A DNA stretch of 44,194 bases from Deltaproteobacteria bacterium. Its GTDB lineage: Bacteria > Myxococcota_A > Polyangia > Polyangiales > Polyangiaceae. The translations under genes and the position numbers were made by a program. Location of the stretch: NCBI GenBank assembly GCA_003235365.1, contig QJWJ01000526.1, positions 1 through 44,194 on the forward strand, given 5' to 3'. The stretch's first letter is position 1, and every line of letters begins with the position of its first letter. This document shows, piece by piece, positions 1 through 9,291 of the stretch. Below the pieces are notes generated by a model. The model saw nothing but the letters and a program-made list of their open reading frames with translations, had not been told where the DNA came from and searched no databases.

Positions 1-183
1 AGTGAACTGACCTTGGCCATCGAGACTGGCGCGACCTTGGAGGATTTGGCGTTGACCGTGCACAGTCACCCAACGCTGGCGGAGGCGATTGGCGAAGCGG
101 CGGCACACGGGAGGGGAGAGGCCGTGCACGTGTTGAATCGGGCGCGGTTCGGACTTGATCGAATGGCGCCAACGGTTGGCTGA
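1..183 (+). CDS. lpdA: Dihydrolipoyl dehydrogenase, C-terminal end (5' part outside window)
   Basis: This is the last 60 codons of an E3 subunit, the FAD-dependent enzyme that reoxidises the dihydrolipoamide of 2-oxoacid dehydrogenase and glycine-cleavage complexes in the cytoplasm. The frame is open from base 1 and ends at TGA 181-183. The fragment contains LAIETGATLEDLALTVHSHP followed by TLAEAIGEAA. This matches the family's C-terminal interface domain, where the H-x-H-P-T-L-x-E motif supplies the catalytic His of the His-Glu pair. The tail after that motif (HVLNRARFGLDRMAPTVG) is a little longer than usual. The start and the FAD/NAD domains lie outside the window, so completeness cannot be judged. 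No terminator is obvious after the stop. Confidence 0.9.
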   Translation, partial: SELTLAIETGATLEDLALTVHSHPTLAEAIGEAAAHGRGEAVHVLNRARFGLDRMAPTVG

Positions 184-691
184 GTGTGACGGACCTCAAC
201 CTTCCCGCAAGCAGGCCGACGCGCTCCCCGGTCACTCGAGGCGGCACGCAGCCGCTGTGAAGCTTCGCGCAACGGGCGGGGAGCTCCCGCAACGGGCCCC
301 GGGTGCTCCGCAGTCGAAGTCGAAGCCCTAAGTACGCGTACCGGAGCGTCTTTTTCACTGCGGGTGGCTCGAGTGTCGCCGCCCGAAACTTCGGCGCCGT
401 TGGATCGAGCCTTTTTTCCGCGTTCCGTCGCACTGGCGCCGTTGCGGAAGAGGTTCTGGTCGCTGTGCAAGCCTGTCGCTGCCGGAGACTCCAGCTCGGG
501 TTTGTGGGGAGGGCCGTCGCCACTTCAGGACTCGGCACTCATCAGCCGACCCAGCACAACCTGACTCGCCGCAGTGCTCGATGGCGCTGCGATCTGCCTC
601 CGTCGCGGCGCTGCGCACGTCCTCGACCGCCGAGCACCATCCAAGCTCCGTACACTCGGGCAGCGGCTGGCACTCGGCGTCGCTCACGGGC
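184..691. other. Inter-gene region holding an out-of-frame coding-like tail
   Basis: 508 bases separate the lpd stop from the stop of the minus-strand CotH-like gene. The part next to that gene (about 510-695, minus strand) is not neutral sequence. One frame off from the CotH-like gene it encodes a cysteine-rich acidic stretch, beginning CEPVSDAECQPLPECTELGW and running to about ADECRVLKW. The rest (184 to about 500) shows no gene I can support on either strand. Confidence 0.5.
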
Positions 692-2464
692 TCACAGTGC
701 GTACTTGTCGATCATTGGCAAGCAGCCGCCCGGCACGGGGACGGGCTCGTCGACGGGATCTTCTCCCGGCAGTGGCTCAGGGTTGAGGATGACGTCCGCA
801 GCGGATCCGTCGGCAACCCCGCCGTCAGCGCCGGGCAGATCGGGCCTTGGCGGCATCAGGGGATCGGCGGCAACTCTCGCCACCTCGAGTGGACGCGGGT
901 CGATGGCGGCGGGGCCGGGTTCACAGACCACGCAGTCTTCCGGATAGGCGCAGTAGCCGCCGCAGTCGACCATGGGGGATTCACACTGAACACCGGTGTC
1001 GGGCGATTCACGATTGAGTTCCAGCTCGATGGGTAGTTGCTCCAACCGCCGTTGAAGGTAGCCACGTAGGCTTTCGTAGCGGTCGTCATCGCCGGCGCGC
1101 AGCATGCCTGCGGTTTCGAGCGCCGCGTGTTGCTCATCCAACATCGCCACCGGATCAGCTTCGGTGAATTTCTTCAACACCTTCTCGCACGTCGATATCG
1201 TGTCCGCCCAACACTGTGGATCCGCTTGGCAGCCCCGAGCCAAGGAGCTGTTTCCAGCCAACGGTACGTTGGTGTACCAATCTTGTCCCAAGCTGATGTC
1301 GACCGAGTAGGGGAGCAGTTGGAACTTGCCGTCGGCACGTTCTGCGAGGACGAGGTTGTTCGAGTTGTGGATGGCGTCGTCACCGGTTTCGAGTACCCAC
1401 GACAGACACTGAAAACGGTGGAAGGCGTCCCAGTCGAGCCACTGTGCCAGCGCGCTTTTGAAGCCCTCTCCCGTGGGGGCAAGCGCGACGGCCTGGTCCA
1501 GCTCGTCCACACGCGAACTGTCACACTCGCTGAACTGGCACGCGTTCGGCTCCTGGAATGCGCCGTAGCCGAAGTCGCCGGAGAGCTCCCACATGTTGGG
1601 GCACTCACCGCCCAGTTGCTTCTCCCGTGCTTTGCAGAACTGTGGCTTGTAGGATTCGACGACGACGTAGGGGACTTTGATGTCGGGTCCCCAGACGTTG
1701 TTCGAAACCCACGCGTAGGTCGCCTTCGGTGCGGGGTATCCGAGGCGTCGATACAGGTCCAAGGTGAGCTTTTCGCGATAGATGCCACCGACGACGGCAT
1801 TGTTGAAGCGGATGTGCTTGACGCCGTCGATGCGCAGTCCGTCCTGGAACTCGTCGGAGTCGATCTTGAAGTTGGGTAGTGTTTGCTTGGACCATTCACG
1901 TCCCGTCGATTGACCTACCAGGCGAACTTGCACCTTGCCGAAGTCCGCGCTCGCGGTGGGTGTGGCCGTGTTGGTGACCAGGAAGTGGTCGACGAACGTC
2001 GGCTCGGTATCCACGCCACCCGGGGTATAGATGTCGCCGTAGTTGTTCATCAGGAAAATCGGTCCGCCTGGGGCGTAAGGGGCGTTCATCCGCTCCAGCT
2101 GCTCGTCGGAGACGACGAGCCAATAGTGGTTGCCAATGGCGTTCAGGACGTCGAGCTGAATCGACTCGGCATCGGTAGTGGCCAGGGGGGCGCCCGGGCT
2201 CACCGGCGCGGCACTGCCACCGTCCGAGCCTTCGCCGGCATCGACCGGTGCCGGGTCGGTGCCACCGTCGTTGGGCGTCGTTGGACCTGGTTGGCCGGGG
2301 GAGTCGCCAGCGTCGGACACTGGGTCGATGAAGAACTGGTCGTAGTAGTTGTTGGTCGTGCACGCCGACGCAAACCACACGGTGCTTGCACAGAGAATCG
2401 TGGTCAGTATTGGGTTGCCGCAATTGATGAGCAGCGGGCGGCGCCGCGATGTCGTTGAGGTCAT
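692..2464 (-). CDS. CotH-kinase-like lipoprotein, probably frameshifted at its 3' end
   Basis: A 590-residue predicted lipoprotein. Residues 1-34 form a signal ending in the lipobox FASAC (Cys35), followed by an Asp/Gly/Pro-rich linker to about residue 95. The core resembles CotH-family proteins: RFNNAVVGGIYREKLTLDLY and GYPAPKATYAWV near residues 219-252, then AIHNSNNLVLAERADGKFQL and YSVD near 365-389. That last segment sits where active CotH kinases carry the metal-binding W-D-x-D, so here the motif is altered to Y-S-V-D and activity is doubtful. The start ATG has AAGGA 11 bases upstream. The annotated stop (692) comes abruptly after GGCLPMIDKYAL, and a convincing Cys-rich continuation lies in another frame. 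Likely role: exported surface protein of unknown substrate. A second CotH protein lies at 35471-37123. Confidence 0.72.
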   Translation of the reverse strand: MTSTTSRRRPLLINCGNPILTTILCASTVWFASACTTNNYYDQFFIDPVSDAGDSPGQPGPTTPNDGGTDPAPVDAGEGSDGGSAAPVSPGAPLATTDAESIQLDVLNAIGNHYWLVVSDEQLERMNAPYAPGGPIFLMNNYGDIYTPGGVDTEPTFVDHFLVTNTATPTASADFGKVQVRLVGQSTGREWSKQTLPNFKIDSDEFQDGLRIDGVKHIRFNNAVVGGIYREKLTLDLYRRLGYPAPKATYAWVSNNVWGPDIKVPYVVVESYKPQFCKAREKQLGGECPNMWELSGDFGYGAFQEPNACQFSECDSSRVDELDQAVALAPTGEGFKSALAQWLDWDAFHRFQCLSWVLETGDDAIHNSNNLVLAERADGKFQLLPYSVDISLGQDWYTNVPLAGNSSLARGCQADPQCWADTISTCEKVLKKFTEADPVAMLDEQHAALETAGMLRAGDDDRYESLRGYLQRRLEQLPIELELNRESPDTGVQCESPMVDCGGYCAYPEDCVVCEPGPAAIDPRPLEVARVAADPLMPPRPDLPGADGGVADGSAADVILNPEPLPGEDPVDEPVPVPGGCLPMIDKYAL

Positions 2465-2992
2465 GCTCTGGGTCCTTGAGCTCAGGCGGCGTCCCCGAGA
2501 TGGAGGCGGTGCTGGGCCCGTGGCGGCGCCCGGAGCAAGAGACGTGCCGCTTCAGCTGAGCCGAATTTGGCTGTCGGGGTTGGCGTTTGAGGTTTACCCC
2601 ATGGCCAAGTTGTCGGTGGAGCGTGGCACACTGCTTCGAGCCGCGCCGCGCCTCGGCGTACGCTGTGGCTGGTTTCGGCTCCGGCCAGCGTGCGGGCGGG
2701 CTTCTCGCGCTGGGTTGTGCCGAACGGGACGCTTTGGCACAACCCCGTCACAGTCATCTGTGAGATCCGCACAGGATACTGCAGACGGCACAGAGGGATT
2801 CGCGTGACGTGTATCGGGTTACCGTCCGAACTCCGAACCTCGGGGCCGAGGGGGCACACGGTAGGAACGTCGGTTCGAGGAGGGGCTTGCGCTTTCGGCG
2901 TCGACGTCCGATGACTTCGTCGCGGGCGTCCTGAACGCGTCGATGCCGAATCTCACCCGGCGCACTGAATGAATGGCCTCGGTCGCGTCCCG
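2465..2992. other. Intergenic region upstream of the CotH-like gene
   Basis: 528 bases between two minus-strand genes. The open frames here have no recognisable domain or coding-like composition, and I support no gene. The one structured element is the inverted repeat at 2712-2745, listed separately. Confidence 0.6.
2712..2745. promoter_or_regulatory. Perfect 10-bp inverted repeat (hairpin or operator)
   Basis: The arms GGGTTGTGCC (2712-2721) and GGCACAACCC (2736-2745) are perfectly complementary with a 14-base loop. The element lies about 250 bases upstream of the CotH-like start and about 250 bases beyond the GH31 stop, both on the minus strand. Neither side has a T-run, so a classical intrinsic terminator is not supported. 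An mRNA 3' hairpin for the GH31 transcript or an operator for the CotH-like gene are both possible. Confidence 0.5.
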
Positions 2993-5656
2993 TCAACGGC
3001 CGCCGCGCCAAAAGCGAGTCATCGCCGCAACCGCGCGCTGCTCGGGGGCTCGTTCGACGATGGCTCGCTCCAGCGCGATACTGACGTCCCAGCGTATGCG
3101 GCGCGTCGACGTCGATAGGACTTCGAGACCCAGCGCTTTGGCGCTGCCTCGGTCGGATACCAACACGCGAATCTTGCCTGGGTCGCTGGTATCGACCCAG
3201 TAGCATCCGGTGCAACCGCGCAGTCGTTCCGCTGACTCGACGCGAGTCAGCGACGAGTCGAGCTGGTCTCCGCTGCCGCTCCCCGTCGTGGCGCGTCGCA
3301 GCCGCTGGAGGTCGACGCGGGCCGTCAGCGTCGAGCCGTCGTGCAGTTGGAGAGTCGCTTCGGGGTGTGCGGCGCTCAACAGGGTCACGACGTCGTAGAC
3401 GTCCGCGACGTCGGTAGGTCCCACGACGCTGGGGTTACTCTCTTCGGTCAGTGTGTCGATGCGGTCGTCGAGCAAGGGAACCAGCTGTCCGGCGCGCAGC
3501 AACAATGGCAACTTGTCCAGGGGTGCGACCAGTGTTCGCTGCCCTCCGGCGACGAGCTGTTTCGTGTCCCAATCGAGGTACAGGGCATCAGGAAGGACAA
3601 CGTCTCTTTCTCGACCGCCACGGGTCAAGATCGGGGCGACGAGCAGCGCCGCGCCCAGGTAGTAGGCGTCGTCCACGGCGCGCAACTCGCTGCGATTCGG
3701 ATGTTCGAAGAACAGCGGCCGCATCATGGGTTCGCCATGGCGGTGAGCCCGCGTCGCCCACGTGTACAAGTATGGGAACAGGCGAGTGTGCAGTCGCGCG
3801 TACTTGTGCCATGCCGCGCGCGCACGCGCCGAATTCCAGATCGACGCTTTGCGGCGTTTGCGCTCACCGACGCAAGCGTTCTGATCTTGCATGTTCGGGC
3901 TCAGTGCACCCTGCTGGATCCAGCGCACCAACAGCTCTTCATCAGCAGCGCCAGCTCCGTCGATCAAACAGTGGTAACCCCCGATGTCTCCACCCCAGAA
4001 CGGCGCGCCCGAAATGTTCGCGGTCAGTCCCGCCCGCACCATGCTCGGCAGTCCGTCAGAGTCCTCGAAGGATGCAGCGGGATCGCCCGCCCAGAGCATC
4101 GGTACGTATGCTGACGACCCGGTGTACCCACTGCGCATGAACGCAAACCAGTCGCCGGCTTTGGAACTGCGTTCCATGGCCTCGTGGAGCGTGCGCGCGT
4201 ATTGAACGGGGTACTGGTTGTGCAGGGCTTCACCGCTGGTGCCGTCGGCGGCGCGCGTGTCGGCGGGCACGTACTCGCCAAAGTCGTACATGAAGCCCGA
4301 GTAGCCCAGCTTGATCGCGTGATCGAAGTTGGACTGGTACCAGCTCTTCGCCTCGGGGTTGGTGAAGTCGAGCAAGTCGGAATGGACGACCTTGCCGCCT
4401 GTGAAGATCCACAGGTTCGGCGCGCTCCCGTCTGGGCGCCGGAGAAAGAAGCCACGCTCTCGAGCTTGCGGCAAGAACTCGGCAAAGGCTGGGGCATCGC
4501 TGGCGACGAAGGAGTTGAAGTAGCCGTTGACGTGATAACCCAGTGCCCTCGCGTTGGAGACCCACTCGGCAATCTGCTCTTCCCTTCCCACGTGGCGGGC
4601 CGAAGGGAAGAAGTGCAACGCGTCGTCGGCGGAAGTCACCGCCAGGTCGGCATCGCGCATCGCTTGGATCTCGAGAACCTCGCCCTGGGTCGAATGCCGA
4701 GAGATCCTGCGTCGGGGCCCGAAGGCCCACGCGGGGGGCAACATCGGGCGCCCGGTGGCTTTGGTGAACTGGTCCGTTACCTGGTACGGCCAGGGTCGCT
4801 GGTCGTTCGCCTGCGGAAGATAGACTTCATAGTCGAGCGTGGGCCCGTGGTGCGACACGCGCCATTCGTCGGAACGTGACGCCTGAAGGTCGAAGCGACT
4901 GTAGTAGGTGGTGTCGAGCCAGAAGCCGTAACCGCGGGTCGAGACGAAGAACGGCACAGGGTAATAGGTCATCAGCGCCCCGTTGGGCCAGGGGTTTACC
5001 TCCCCCATGCTCGTCCCCTCGCCCATGCCGATGCCGCCTTCTTCGGCCCAGTTGAAGACGTGCTGTCCGCGTTGGTCGACCGCGTTGAACCGTTCACCCA
5101 ATCCCAGGTATCCGTCGTCGGGGGCCGCGCGAAAGCCCACCGACCACGCGCGGGGTACCGTATTGTCGACCCAAGCACTGACTCTGACGGCCCCGGGGCG
5201 GACACGCAGCGTCATGTACGTCGGCGGATCGTCCGAGGTATCGGTACGCGGCGTCGCTTCGGCGAATGGCGCATGGTCGAGTAGTCGCAGACGAATCGTG
5301 TCGTCGGACACCTCGAGCGCCTCGACGAACGTCGCTTCTCGATAAGGATCCAAGTGCTCGGTGATCTTCGAGTAACCTGGAGACAGCACTGGGCGATAGG
5401 TGACCTCACCCGTTGTCCACGCCGCAGTGGCAAAGCCGTCGCCCTCACCGGGTGCGGCCGTGGAAAGCACCTCCTTGCCGGTTTGATCTCGAATCGAGAT
5501 GGCAAACGGATTGTCCCGGATGGCGACCACCACGCCGTCGGAAGTGATCGTCCAGCGCGCGTCGGGCGCGTTGGGCACCGTCGCGTTCCAGTTACCGGCG
5601 CAGCCGCCAAGCCCAACAATTGCAGCGATCTGCGCGAGTTGCGTACCTCGCGTCAT
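2993..5656 (-). CDS. Glycoside hydrolase family 31 lipoprotein (alpha-glycosidase)
   Basis: 887 residues, predicted to hydrolyse alpha-glycosidic bonds at the cell surface or in the periplasm. The chosen ATG gives a short lipoprotein signal with AAIVGLGGC (Cys19). A beta-sandwich N-domain (contains LGLGERFNAVDQRG, residues near 184-197) precedes the TIM barrel. The family's nucleophile motif appears as MYDFGEY (Asp about 458) and the acid/base as LWAGDP (Asp about 525). GGDIGGYH follows, and C-terminal beta domains begin around MRPLFFEHP. The DFGEY and WAGD contexts resemble the sulfoquinovosidase branch more than plant or yeast glucosidases, but I cannot verify the sulfonate-binding residues, so substrate is open. 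The C-terminal ~200 residues are poorly recognisable. A GTG at 5932 overlapping the upstream stop would add 92 Arg-rich residues and bury the signal peptide, so I rejected it. Confidence 0.88.
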   Translation of the reverse strand: MTRGTQLAQIAAIVGLGGCAGNWNATVPNAPDARWTITSDGVVVAIRDNPFAISIRDQTGKEVLSTAAPGEGDGFATAAWTTGEVTYRPVLSPGYSKITEHLDPYREATFVEALEVSDDTIRLRLLDHAPFAEATPRTDTSDDPPTYMTLRVRPGAVRVSAWVDNTVPRAWSVGFRAAPDDGYLGLGERFNAVDQRGQHVFNWAEEGGIGMGEGTSMGEVNPWPNGALMTYYPVPFFVSTRGYGFWLDTTYYSRFDLQASRSDEWRVSHHGPTLDYEVYLPQANDQRPWPYQVTDQFTKATGRPMLPPAWAFGPRRRISRHSTQGEVLEIQAMRDADLAVTSADDALHFFPSARHVGREEQIAEWVSNARALGYHVNGYFNSFVASDAPAFAEFLPQARERGFFLRRPDGSAPNLWIFTGGKVVHSDLLDFTNPEAKSWYQSNFDHAIKLGYSGFMYDFGEYVPADTRAADGTSGEALHNQYPVQYARTLHEAMERSSKAGDWFAFMRSGYTGSSAYVPMLWAGDPAASFEDSDGLPSMVRAGLTANISGAPFWGGDIGGYHCLIDGAGAADEELLVRWIQQGALSPNMQDQNACVGERKRRKASIWNSARARAAWHKYARLHTRLFPYLYTWATRAHRHGEPMMRPLFFEHPNRSELRAVDDAYYLGAALLVAPILTRGGRERDVVLPDALYLDWDTKQLVAGGQRTLVAPLDKLPLLLRAGQLVPLLDDRIDTLTEESNPSVVGPTDVADVYDVVTLLSAAHPEATLQLHDGSTLTARVDLQRLRRATTGSGSGDQLDSSLTRVESAERLRGCTGCYWVDTSDPGKIRVLVSDRGSAKALGLEVLSTSTRRIRWDVSIALERAIVERAPEQRAVAAMTRFWRGGR

Positions 5657-5928
5657 ATATAAGCGTGGCCCGATTGTGTCGGATCGGCAACGGGCATCTA
5701 CCGGAAGTCGAACTGCGTTCCTGCGTCGGTGCAGCGCTCCTGTCTCGCTGGCTTTTGGAGCCTTCTCATCACGTCGTTTGGCAACCTGTCTCACATCACG
5801 GGAGACGTGGGTCATCGCGCGACGACTCCGGTGCGGGCATCTGGGTTTGCCATGACTGCAAGGAGTTGGATGCGGTCGCTTGGAGCCCAGGCGCGTTGGA
5901 TTGGGCGCGCTCGAGCGATTGGGATGAT

Positions 5929-7356
5929 TCACTCGTCATCGCTATCGTCGTTCAGCGAGTTGGCACCGGCCATGGTCGCATAGCGGAAGCACTCGGCGTA
6001 CAGCGACCCCTCAAACACGTACTCACGCTCTTCGATGGTCCATGCGTCGAACACGAAATGCTCGGCGGAGCCGAACTTGTCGAAGCGGTATTCGGTGGCG
6101 GCGCCAGCGAAGTCGATCTTGTCACCTCGCTCCGCGCTCGCGAGCAACGCCGCCACGTCTTGCCAGCCCTGGAGGGGGGCATCTTCATCGATCAGGCGTC
6201 GCACGTAGCGGTGCATGTTCGACGCGCCGGGTTCGTCATCGCCGTGGGTTTGCGCGTATTGCAGTCCGAGTGCGATGAGCACGACCGCGTCGTAGTAGAA
6301 GTGCGCTGCAGGAAAGGGTTGCGCTCCATCCCAACGCTCGGCGAAGTACGATTGAAAGCGTTTGGCGTTCTCATCGCTGCACGCGACCGGGCCTCGATAC
6401 CCCTCGTCGTCGGGTATGTCGCATTCGTGTGGCAGGTGCAGCGTTGGTGCGAGCAGCAACGTGCCGTCGAGCGCGTCGAACGGGATGTTCTGCAGGAAAC
6501 CAGGAGTGTGCAAGCTCGGACCGAAGATCCACTCGCCCCCGCCTCGGCTCGATACCCATTGAATGAGCAGGTTCGACGCCGCAGTAGGGTTGACCATCAG
6601 CAGCGTGCGGTCCGCGCCCGCCTCGACGGTCTTCGCAACTCGTCCGGCGTAGGCCTGTTGCGAGTCGCGCAGGGTGATCGATGGCAGTGTCCTTCCCTCG
6701 ACGGCTTGAAAATAGGAGAGGAACTCGCCGAAGACGGCTTGATTGAAGTCGTCTTGGGCCACGATGGAGTTCGCGGTGTGGACGGAATTCTCACGGGCCA
6801 TTTCGGACAACCCGCAGCCGAAAGCCAACGGAGACGGCGGCAGTCGAAGCCACGCCCCACGGCTACCAACCCGCTCGATGTACGGCGACGCAAAGCCCGG
6901 CAACACGTTGAACACGTCCAAGCCCTTGATGTCCGGCACGATCTCGTTCGCGAGGTCGTTCTCCTCAGGGCCGACGAGGTAGCGGACTTTCTCGTTGTAC
7001 AGCAGGTCGAGCAGTGCATCGACGCCACGTTGTGAGCCAGAGTTGCTGTCCCGGCTTTCCAGGCGCAAACGTCGACCACCGACCCCGCCTGCGTCGTTGA
7101 CGTCGGCGATCGCAAGGAGCAAGGCCTGCTCCAAGTTTCGACCGATCGTGGCTCGCTCGCCGGTGAAGGGCAGCGCAGCGCCGATCACGATGTCGTCGGA
7201 CGTCGCGGAACGCTCGGTGTCCCCGCCGCATCCGAACGCGAGGCCCGCCATCGAAAGAAACCAGTGGGCGAGCACGATTGTCGGGCAGTTCTTCGGGCCC
7301 CGGTTGGATGAGGTCCCCCAAAACCGCCCGCGTTGCCGTTGTCCTCTCGACTCCAT
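5929..7356 (-). CDS. Type I periplasmic-binding-protein-like lipoprotein (LivJ-type fold)
   Basis: 475 residues. The opening of the mature domain, IVIGAALPFTGERATIGRNL followed by AIADVNDAGGVGGRRLRLES, is the classic start of branched-chain amino acid/amide receptors (Peripla_BP_6 type). Matching second-lobe segments include ADRTLLMVNPTAASNLLIQW and FAERWDGAQPFPAAHFYYDA. The N-terminus is long for a signal (about 42 residues) and ends LSMAGLAFGC (Cys43), so it should be lipid-anchored. An internal start closer to the hydrophobic stretch is possible. No permease or ATPase genes are adjacent, so it may serve as a stand-alone sensor or partner of a distant transporter. It precedes the GH31 gene on the same strand with a 272-base gap, which allows co-transcription and a glycan-uptake link; that link is inference. 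Confidence 0.8.
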   Translation of the reverse strand: MESRGQRQRGRFWGTSSNRGPKNCPTIVLAHWFLSMAGLAFGCGGDTERSATSDDIVIGAALPFTGERATIGRNLEQALLLAIADVNDAGGVGGRRLRLESRDSNSGSQRGVDALLDLLYNEKVRYLVGPEENDLANEIVPDIKGLDVFNVLPGFASPYIERVGSRGAWLRLPPSPLAFGCGLSEMARENSVHTANSIVAQDDFNQAVFGEFLSYFQAVEGRTLPSITLRDSQQAYAGRVAKTVEAGADRTLLMVNPTAASNLLIQWVSSRGGGEWIFGPSLHTPGFLQNIPFDALDGTLLLAPTLHLPHECDIPDDEGYRGPVACSDENAKRFQSYFAERWDGAQPFPAAHFYYDAVVLIALGLQYAQTHGDDEPGASNMHRYVRRLIDEDAPLQGWQDVAALLASAERGDKIDFAGAATEYRFDKFGSAEHFVFDAWTIEEREYVFEGSLYAECFRYATMAGANSLNDDSDDE

Positions 7357-8013
7357 CTTTCGTTACATCGAATGAAGGTCCGCGAATCGCGAACTCTCAT
7401 GCAGGTCCCCAGCCTTGAATGCTTTCGGTGTGGTCATGCTCGAAACTCGCCGTGAGCTGGGTGAGTGGTTGCCAGTCGGCGATTGTTGCTGACTCTGTTG
7501 CTGACTACGGCCCGCGTTGCGTTGGAGTTGACGGGGCCGGCGCGAGACGTGCCGTTTGGGGAGAACTACACGTCGGGCGACGTGCGCGGAAGCCCGTGAA
7601 GGCTTGGCGTGTGCTCGGGCCCGTTGGAGCTGGAAACAGACGAGAAATGACGCCTCTCGCGACTCGAACAGGAAGGACGATTCGGACCTCCGGAGCGTCT
7701 GGCCGCAAGGACAAATGTTCATCCATTGCCGTTAGGTAGTGCCTGCCTCGGGTTTGCTTCCCTCTTGGCGGGGCGTATACCTGCATCATACACCTGGCGA
7801 CAAGTACGTTCCTTCTCGGGGCCCTTCTGTGCCCGTGAAGGACAAAAGCGGAGCTGACGGCGGTAGAGTTCCATTCGGCGTGGTAATCCTTCATCGGAGC
7901 CTCCACCAACGAGGCGGGCGCCTTGGTCTTTCATGGTGGTCCCCTGGTCGGTGAACGAGTCGGTGAAGGACCACCGCGCGAGCGATCGTCGAAGGAGCAC
8001 AACCGAAACCTGC
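7357..8013. other. Divergent intergenic region
   Basis: 657 bases between the divergent binding-protein and lectin-like genes. Open frames occur on both strands, but none has a recognisable domain, signal or credible ribosome site. Near the right end, GGTGGTCC (7935-7942) is complementary to GGACCACC (7968-7975), and the interval between them holds a near-tandem pair of GTCGGTGAA units. These may be regulatory, but this is weak. Confidence 0.45.
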
Positions 8014-9291
8014 ATGACCGATCGCGACGAGAGAGCAACGGCCCAGGAACGAAGGTCACACCGCCTCGGTTTTCTTCCCCTTGTCGGGCGCTGGTCGCGC
8101 GTTTGTGGACTCTTGGTGGCCTTTGCGTCGTGTGGTCGCATCGGGTTTGACCCGCTTCCCGGCGAAGCCATCGGTGTGGGCTTGGATGCGGGCGCAGCGG
8201 ATGGCGGAACGCCGTCGCCGGCGAGCGGTCCCGCGCCGGATTCGGCTGGTCCTGGTGAGTCGTCGCAAACCCCCTCAAACGTCGGGCTCGACCTCGATGC
8301 GGGGTCTATGGATCAACAGCCGGCGCCGGGTCAGGCAAGTTCCGGCGCGTCCAGCGCCGGTGCAGAACCAGCGCCGGCCACGACCGAAGACCCGGGGAGC
8401 GCTGGGGCTGCTCCGGTTGGCGGTTCGGCAGGCAGCCCGGCAGTGCCCTCTGGCGCGGGGGCCAGCGCGAACGACGGTGCTGGTGGCACGGACACTGGCG
8501 GTTCGGGCGGAACGGGCTCTGGCAGTGGTTTTGGCGGCAGTGGCTCGGGCGCGGGTGGTGAGGGGGGCGCTAATGGTGGGGGCGGTGGCTCTGCGAGCGC
8601 GGGAGGCGGTTCGGGTGACAGTGGTTCTGGCGGTAGCGGCGGCGGCACCGGCGGCAGTGGTACTGGCGGCACGGGTGGCAGTGGCTCAGGAGGAGCCGGA
8701 GCCGGTGGAAGTGCGGGAGTCACTGGTAGTGGTGGCGGGGCTGGTGCCGGAGGAACGGGCGGGATCGGCGCCGGTGGCGGTTCAGCTGGGACCGGCGGCA
8801 GTGGGGGCGCAGGCAGTTGCGTTCAGACGAATGACGGTTTCGAGAGTTGCGACGGGATCGACAACGACTGCGACGGCGTAATCGACGAAGATGGCTGCCC
8901 GTCGAACTGTCGCGGCTTCGAGTTTGGCGGCACCGCGTACATGCTCTGTGACGACTTGATCACCTGGTCCGAAGCGAGTGCTGGCTGCGCGGCGCAGGGC
9001 CTTCTGCTCGTCACGATTTTCGGCGATGCAGACAACGAAGCCCTGCGCGCGGCGATGTTCCCAGGCGACGGCAGCATGAACGGGCTCTACTTCTGGATTG
9101 GTGCCAGCCGCGTCACCGCTGCCGACCCGTTCACCTGGGAGACCGGCGACCCTTGGGGCACCTACGCGAACTGGAAGAATGGCGTGCCCGGTAGCGCGGG
9201 CACCGCCAATTGCATTCAAATCGACCAAGCCGGACAGTGGCTCGCCGGACAATGCGGCCAATCGAAGCGTTCCGTGTGCGTTCTGCCGTGA
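8014..9291 (+). CDS. C-type-lectin-domain lipoprotein with glycine-rich stalk and MopE-like motif
   Basis: 425 residues from ATG 8014. An Arg-rich N-region and hydrophobic stretch end at LLVAFASC (Cys40). Residues ~41-270 are a very low-complexity Gly/Ser/Ala/Thr stalk. At about 279 comes CDGIDNDCDGVIDEDGC, the calcium/metal-binding repeat seen in MopE-type proteins. Residues ~301-425 form a C-type lectin-like domain: GGTAYMLCDDLITWSEASAG, YFWIGASR, FTWETGDPWG, then NCIQIDQAGQWLAGQCGQSK and a final Cys. The lectin domain suggests surface carbohydrate or protein binding, displayed away from the outer membrane by the stalk. GAAGGAG lies about 16 bases before the ATG, which is rather far. An upstream ATG (7933) would add 27 residues and weaken the signal peptide. 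Confidence 0.82.
   Translation: MTDRDERATAQERRSHRLGFLPLVGRWSRVCGLLVAFASCGRIGFDPLPGEAIGVGLDAGAADGGTPSPASGPAPDSAGPGESSQTPSNVGLDLDAGSMDQQPAPGQASSGASSAGAEPAPATTEDPGSAGAAPVGGSAGSPAVPSGAGASANDGAGGTDTGGSGGTGSGSGFGGSGSGAGGEGGANGGGGGSASAGGGSGDSGSGGSGGGTGGSGTGGTGGSGSGGAGAGGSAGVTGSGGGAGAGGTGGIGAGGGSAGTGGSGGAGSCVQTNDGFESCDGIDNDCDGVIDEDGCPSNCRGFEFGGTAYMLCDDLITWSEASAGCAAQGLLLVTIFGDADNEALRAAMFPGDGSMNGLYFWIGASRVTAADPFTWETGDPWGTYANWKNGVPGSAGTANCIQIDQAGQWLAGQCGQSKRSVCVLP

Noticed and set aside
303..947. Plus-strand open frame opposite the end of the CotH-like gene
   Set aside because: Arg/Ser-rich composition typical of antisense frames in GC-rich DNA, and it overlaps a better-supported gene.
5657..5932. GTG start at 5932 extending the GH31 gene by 92 residues and overlapping the upstream stop
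   Set aside because: The extension is Arg/His/Pro-rich, would bury a clear lipoprotein signal, and has no similarity to the family's N-terminus.
7505..7909. Minus-strand frame in the 7357-8013 gap
   Set aside because: No ribosome site, domain or protein-like pattern beyond the first few residues.
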